In this document: positions 20,131 to 23,863 of the stretch, in pieces
How the letters are laid out: every line of letters starts with the position of its first letter
Numbering within the stretch: position 1 is the stretch's first letter
Translations under genes and position numbers: made by a program
The notes under the pieces: model-generated
Databases searched by the model: none
The model's input: the letters and a program-made list of their open reading frames with translations, nothing else
What the model was told of the DNA's origin: nothing
Assembly: GCA_001805005.1 (NCBI GenBank)
Contig: MHDO01000103.1
Span: 1-23,863, forward strand
Direction: 5' to 3'
DNA: 23,863 nucleotides
Source of the DNA: Nitrospinae bacterium RIFCSPLOWO2_12_39_16
Lineage (GTDB): Bacteria > Nitrospinota > Nitrospinia > UBA9942

Positions 20131-21573
20131 TTTCCATACAGTCCCCTGCGGTGAGTCCTCAAGGATAATTCCTTTTTGACTTAATTCATCCCTAATCTTG
20201 TCTCCATCTTTCCATCTCTTTTCTCTTCTCGCCTTTTCTCTCTCATTTATAAGCCTCTTTATCTCATCTTCAGATATACCAATGGAGGCAAGTCCCACTG
20301 ATTTTTCCCTCTCAAAATACTCATTAGGATTTTGACCGAAGAGACCAAGCACATCCCCAATCTTTCTAATGTTTGCAACTCCCTTCAAGAACTCTGAACT
20401 TTTACTCCTAATGCTATTTAGATGATGCAATTCAGTATTCAAATGCCCTATCGCCTGTGCTGTATTAAAATCGTCACCCATCGCATTCTCAAACTTTTGC
20501 ATTAATTCCCCCTCACCCCACCCCTCTCCCGCAAGGGGAGAGGTAATTTCCCCTCCCTTGATGGGAGGGGATTGAGGGGAGGGTGATACCCCCTCTGCAA
20601 ACAATAAAAGGTCATAAAAACGGTCTAAGTTAGTCTTTGCCTCATTTAGATTCTGGTCGGAAAAATCTATAGGGCTCCTGTAATGGCTTGAGAGGAGAAA
20701 ATACCTTATAACCTCAGGATTGAATTTCTTTAAAACATCCTTTATTGTAAAAAAATTGCCGAGGGACTTTGACATCTTCTCTTTATTAATATTGACAAAA
20801 CCATTATGAATCCAGTATTTCACAGGAGGATGCCCTGTTGCCGCATGAGACTGGGCAATCTCATTCTCATGATGGGGGAATACCAAATCCCTCCCGCCTC
20901 CATGAATGTCAAAATATTCCCCAAGATATTTCTGCCCCATTGCGGAGCATTCTATGTGCCAGCCGGGCCTCCCCTTTCCCCAGGGGCTATCCCACCACGG
21001 CTCTCCGGGCTTGCTTGCCTTCCACAGGGCAAAATCAAGGGGGTCTTTCTTCTTCTCGTCTATCTCAACCCTTGCACCGCTTAAAAGCTCATCCGTATTT
21101 TTCCCTGAAAGACTGCCATACTCTGTAAATTTTCTTACAGAATAAAAGACATCTCCATTTGCCTGATATGCATACCCTTTTTCAATGAGTTTTTTTATCA
21201 TCTCTATCATCTCAGGGATATGCACTGTCGCCTTTGGTTCACAGTCTGGGATTTCAATACTGAGTGCATTCATATCAGTATAAAATTCTTTTATATACCT
21301 CTCTGCAATCTCCTCTGAAGAGACCTTTTCTTCGTTTGCCCTCTTTATAATCTTATCATCCACATCTGTAAAGTTTCGGACATAGGTTACTTTATAACCA
21401 AGATATTTTAAATACCGATATATAATATCAAAGACAATTGCAGCCCTGGCATGCCCTATGTGGCAGAGGTCATAGACAGTAACACCGCATACATACATCC
21501 TGACTTCACCCTCTACAATGGGCTTGAAGGCTTCTTTTCTTCTTGTAAGTGTATTGTAAATGTAAAGCGGCAT
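20113..21573 (-). CDS. cysS: Cysteinyl-tRNA synthetase with an in-frame repeat insertion
   Basis: A 486-aa class I synthetase that charges tRNA-Cys. Zinc ligands C29, C209, H234 and E238 are all present; the ATP motifs are HIGH (38-41) and KMSKS (266-270); the RNFTDVDDKIIKRANEE and WHIECSAM blocks are standard. Residues about 328-356 (SPSPQSPPIKGGEITSPLAGEGWGEGE) have no counterpart in the family and are encoded by a double palindromic repeat; they fall between the stem-contact fold and the DALR anticodon-binding helices (FENAMGDDFNTAQAIGHL). The final VRSKQ also comes from a repeat. Catalysis should be intact. Start ATG 21573 has no clear ribosome binding site but has a strong promoter upstream. 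Confidence 0.96.
   Translation of the reverse strand: MPLYIYNTLTRRKEAFKPIVEGEVRMYVCGVTVYDLCHIGHARAAIVFDIIYRYLKYLGYKVTYVRNFTDVDDKIIKRANEEKVSSEEIAERYIKEFYTDMNALSIEIPDCEPKATVHIPEMIEMIKKLIEKGYAYQANGDVFYSVRKFTEYGSLSGKNTDELLSGARVEIDEKKKDPLDFALWKASKPGEPWWDSPWGKGRPGWHIECSAMGQKYLGEYFDIHGGGRDLVFPHHENEIAQSHAATGHPPVKYWIHNGFVNINKEKMSKSLGNFFTIKDVLKKFNPEVIRYFLLSSHYRSPIDFSDQNLNEAKTNLDRFYDLLLFAEGVSPSPQSPPIKGGEITSPLAGEGWGEGELMQKFENAMGDDFNTAQAIGHLNTELHHLNSIRSKSSEFLKGVANIRKIGDVLGLFGQNPNEYFEREKSVGLASIGISEDEIKRLINEREKARREKRWKDGDKIRDELSQKGIILEDSPQGTVWKVRSKQ
20506..20592 (-). repeat. Double palindrome inserted in cysS
   Basis: CCTCTCCC GCAA GGGGAGAGG (20522-20542) and CCCCTCCC TTGAT GGGAGGGG lie side by side, flanked by CCCTCACCCC and TTGAGGGGAGGGTGAT. 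The 87-nt span is a multiple of three and is read through as Pro/Gly/Ser/Glu-rich sequence. Confidence 0.85.
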
Positions 21574-21605
21574 AAAAATTTTTAAAGGTTAAATTATTAC
21601 GCTAC

Positions 21606-21634
21606 ATTATGTTTTAAATTTGAAAGGTAGTCAA
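21606..21634 (-). promoter_or_regulatory. Promoter of cysS
   Basis: On the - strand, TTGACT (complement of 21629-21634), 17-nt spacer, CATAAT (complement of 21606-21611): five of six matches in each box. Confidence 0.7.
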
Positions 21635-21648
21635 TTGTTTATTATACT
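21620..21648 (+). promoter_or_regulatory. Promoter of the GlcD-type oxidase gene, overlapping the cysS promoter
   Basis: TTGAAA (21620-21625), 17-nt spacer, TATACT (21643-21648). It shares 15 bp with the cysS promoter in the opposite direction, so polymerase can occupy only one at a time. Confidence 0.6.
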
Positions 21649-21664
21649 GAAAACATAAAGGAAT

Positions 21665-21739
21665 GCCACAAAGACACGAAGACACAAAAAAAATAAATTA
21701 TCCTTTTATTATCCCTTTGTGCCTTTGTGCCTTGGTGGC
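21665..21739. repeat. 'CACAAAG' palindromic repeat before the GlcD-type gene
   Basis: GCCACAAAGACACGAAGACACAAA (21665-21688, 24 nt with short internal units) is mirrored at 21716-21739 by TTTGTGCCTTTGTGCC and TTGGTGGC. It lies in the transcribed leader, ending 13 nt before the GTG start. Confidence 0.85.
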
Positions 21740-21752
21740 TATGTAATTTGCC

Positions 21753-23126
21753 GTGAAAAAAGAAACAATTAAAAAACTCACAGATATTGTTGGCAAAGAA
21801 GCTGTTTTAACCTCTGATGAGGACAGGATTTGCTATTCCTATGATGCAACAAGAAAAATTGCCCTCCCTGATGTAATTGTCAAACCTAAAAATGCAAATG
21901 AAATATCTTCCATTGTAAAAATCGCAAATCAGGAAAAGATACCTGTTGTGCCTCGTGGCGCAGGTTCAGGATTCGTCGGCGGCTCAATTCCAATAATGGG
22001 CGGTATTGCACTAATTCTTACCGATATGAATCGTCTGATTGAATTAGATGAAGAGAATATGGTTGCCGTTGTAGAGCCGGGAATGGTGACATATAATCTC
22101 CAGCAGGAGGTAGAAAAAAGGGGGTTATTTTATCCACCCGACCCGGCGAGCCTTAAGTTCTGCACTATAGGCGGGAATGCCGCTACCTGTGCAGGTGGAC
22201 CGAGGGCTGTTAAATATGGTGTAACAAAGGACTACATACTCGGTCTTGATGTTGTCCTGCCTGATGGAGAAATCCTCAATACAGGTGTCAGGACTACTAA
22301 GAGTGTAGTTGGATATGACCTGACAAAATTGATAGTTGGCTCTGAAGGGACACTCGGTGTAATAACCCGACTCACTTTAAAACTCATACCCCTTCCTGAG
22401 TCAATAAAGACAGCATTGGCAGTCTTCTTGAAGATTGATGATGCCTCAACAACAGTATCAAAGATAATTGCAAATAGGATACTGCCCTCATCATTAGAGT
22501 TTATGGATCAGTCCGCTGTCCGATGTGTTGAGAATTATATTCATGCAGGACTCCCTGTTGATGCAGAGGCATTATTATTAATAGAAGTGGACGGGGATGA
22601 AATTTCTACCAAAAGGCAGATAGAGAAAATTGGGGATATATGCAGTAAAACAGGTGCGAGGGAGGTAAGGATTGCAAAGGACGAAGCAGAAAGGGAATCT
22701 CTCTGGAAGGCGAGGAGGGCTATATCCCCTGCCCTTGGACATCTCTCACCGACAAAGATAAATGAAGATATAACAGTGCCGAGAAATAAAGTTCCTAATA
22801 TTATCAGGAGATTAAGAGATATTGCAGAAAAATACAGGCTCAATATTGTAAACTTTGGTCATGCAGGTGATGGAAATATCCATGTAAATATAATGACCGA
22901 TAGTAAAAATGAAGAAGAAATGAAAAGGGCGGATGAGGCAGTTGGGGAGATATTTAAGGCAACACTTGAACTTGGAGGCACAATCTCAGGAGAGCATGGC
23001 ATTGGGATTACAAAGAGTAAATATATAGTTGATGAACTCGGAGCTAAGGGTATGGAAGTAACAAGAAAAATTAAAAAAGTCTTTGACCCAAATAATATAA
23101 TGAATCCTGGGAAGATATTAAGCTAA
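21753..23126 (+). CDS. FAD-linked oxidase, GlcD / D-lactate dehydrogenase family
   Basis: A 457-aa VAO/PCMH-family flavoprotein oxidising a 2-hydroxyacid (glycolate or D-lactate type). FAD-binding blocks: VPRGAGSGFVGGS (66-78), IGGNAATCAGGPRAVKYG (139-156), VGSEGTLGVITRLTL (195-209). Substrate-domain blocks: VNFGHAGDGNIHVNI (366-380) and GGTISGEHGIG (408-418), with the closing FDPNNIMNPGKI. Length is typical of GlcD. No FeS partner (GlcF) or GlcE is adjacent, so its electron acceptor is unknown. Start is GTG 21753 without a visible ribosome binding site, just after a palindromic repeat. Exact substrate cannot be told from sequence. Confidence 0.92.
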   Translation: MKKETIKKLTDIVGKEAVLTSDEDRICYSYDATRKIALPDVIVKPKNANEISSIVKIANQEKIPVVPRGAGSGFVGGSIPIMGGIALILTDMNRLIELDEENMVAVVEPGMVTYNLQQEVEKRGLFYPPDPASLKFCTIGGNAATCAGGPRAVKYGVTKDYILGLDVVLPDGEILNTGVRTTKSVVGYDLTKLIVGSEGTLGVITRLTLKLIPLPESIKTALAVFLKIDDASTTVSKIIANRILPSSLEFMDQSAVRCVENYIHAGLPVDAEALLLIEVDGDEISTKRQIEKIGDICSKTGAREVRIAKDEAERESLWKARRAISPALGHLSPTKINEDITVPRNKVPNIIRRLRDIAEKYRLNIVNFGHAGDGNIHVNIMTDSKNEEEMKRADEAVGEIFKATLELGGTISGEHGIGITKSKYIVDELGAKGMEVTRKIKKVFDPNNIMNPGKILS

Positions 23127-23213
23127 ATTGACATTCGCCGCAGATTATAGTAAACAATATTAATTATAATTAATGAGCATAGAGTCGCAGCATAAAAATA
23201 AATATTAAAAAGT

Positions 23214-23369
23214 ATGCTTATGAATACCGATTTATCATTCATAATAAACGAAAAACATCAAAGCCTGAAAGACAGGTTTGAAGTCCTGATAAATGACACC
23301 TCGTTTTTCGACTGCCTTGTGGGATATTTCTATACCATAAGGGATAATGGAAGGGGAAATGGTAAATAA
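23214..23369 (+). pseudogene. N-terminal fragment of a PLD-like/helicase protein
   Basis: A 51-codon frame: MLMNTDLSFIINEKHQSLKD, then RFEVLINDTSFFDCLVGYFYT, then unrelated IRDNGRGNGK and stop. The first 41 residues match the opening of large PLD-domain SNF2-type helicase proteins found in defence islands, where FDCLVGYFY begins the PLD fold. The remaining hundreds of codons are missing. Family assignment is from memory of this opening and is moderate. Confidence 0.5.
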
Positions 23370-23469
23370 ATCCCCATTATCTTTCATTATCTATTATCTT
23401 AGGAAAAAAGGAGTTCTCAATCGCATCGGTCCGGACAAGGGCGGTTACTGGAAAGTGGTGAAGAAATGA
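23359..23469 (+). pseudogene. C-terminal winged-helix fragment
   Basis: A 36-codon frame ending LRKKGVLNRIGPDKGGYWKVVKK. This is the recognition helix and wing that close many RecG-like/AAA-4 and AlbA-type accessory proteins (L-x-x-K-G-x-L-x-R-x-G-x-x-x-G-Y-W). It overlaps the end of the previous fragment in another frame, marking a deletion junction near 23360. Could be translated (AAGGGGAA before ATG 23359) but looks like a relic. Confidence 0.45.
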
Positions 23470-23596
23470 AAGGCGTTAAAAGGACGCCCAGAAAAAAGGT
23501 AAAATAGGGTTGATTAAATATGAAACTCTACTTTGACAGCAATCAAAAGAGTGGCGGAGGAAAGCGGGATAGGAATTAGGGATGGTGTTTCTATAA

Positions 23597-23722
23597 TTCC
23601 CTGAATATAGAGTGCGGGAGCTTATTAGAGAGAAGCAGATTCGTGCTACGAAGATAGGGCAGTGGCATATGAAGCCTGAGGATTTGGAGGAGTTTGTCAG
23701 GGTGAGGATGAATGAAGAATAA
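23597..23722 (+). pseudogene. Excisionase-type HTH protein, C-terminal fragment
   Basis: From 23597 the frame reads FPEYRVRELIREKQIRATKI, then GQWHMKPEDLEEFVRVRMNEE and TAA. This is the second half of an excisionase/MerR-like HTH domain (VRELIREG-IRATKIG-W-I-PEDLEEF). The first helix is missing and a stop sits directly upstream, so it is a decayed remnant. Of the flanking DNA, 23470-23596 holds only short frames, and 23723-23863 a 23-codon ORF starting at 23722 (MRLKNFKNKIIKRDNRLLGE) that I cannot assign. Confidence 0.6.
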
Positions 23723-23863
23723 TGAGACTTAAAAATTTTAAAAACAAGATAATAAAAAGAGATAATAGGCTGCTTGGCGAAAATCGCTATTAAATGCACA
23801 GAGATTAGGTACAAGACAACATCATTAAGCGAATATACCCACTGTATTCTCGCGACTCAATAC

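Noticed and set aside
20806..21145. Long + strand ORFs opposite cysS and others opposite nirK, rlmB and subunit I
   Set aside because: They are antisense shadows of clearly coding - strand genes with no family features of their own.

Overview
The window looks like the chromosome of an A+T-rich, Gram-negative respiratory bacterium: it has a beta-barrel porin, Sec signal peptides, periplasmic copper and haem proteins, and a sigma54/IHF-type promoter. The gene set (class I cytochrome c, NirK, CuA haem-copper reductase, cytochrome b-ferredoxin-MvhD fusions, many palindromic repeats) suggests an uncultivated denitrifying lineage such as Nitrospirota or a relative. That placement is inference; no marker gene here fixes it.

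Left part (1-4066, mostly + strand): the 3' end of a PIN-domain toxin gene, a MerR-HicB fusion antitoxin with HicA toxin, an unknown ORF, tRNA-His (- strand), a single-domain proline dehydrogenase, a predicted exported protein whose 5' end is made of a genomic repeat, and a membrane-anchored rhodanese-like protein lacking the catalytic cysteine.

Central part (4068-19116, all - strand) is a respiratory region. In transcription order: a frameshifted sensor kinase; cytochrome c and nirK behind a well-formed sigma54 promoter with an IHF site and two GTTAC-N6-GTAAC dyads; an AlgE-like porin; then a run of six genes: a 51-aa membrane protein, CuA subunit II, a haem-copper subunit I with Gln where the cross-linked Tyr should be, a 43-aa membrane protein, haem O synthase and SCO/SenC. 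These lead into two large cytochrome b-2x[4Fe-4S]-MvhD fusions that flank a NuoF-like NADH/FMN subunit and a DUF2249 protein. NirK would make NO from nitrite, and the tyrosine-less CuA enzyme is best read as an alternative NO reductase (NorSY-SenC/eNOR-like). The cytochrome b/NuoF set would be a separate membrane NADH-linked electron-transfer complex of no recognised type.

Right part (19155-23863): rlmB, cysS (carrying an in-frame repeat insertion), a GlcD-type FAD oxidase divergent from cysS, then a graveyard of fragments of a PLD/helicase-type defence gene, a winged-helix protein and an excisionase-like HTH protein.

Palindromic repeats of several unrelated families sit at many gene borders, and in three cases (hypothetical 2763, sco, cysS) inside coding sequence. 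In two of these the same repeat supplies the hydrophobic part of a signal peptide or membrane segment.
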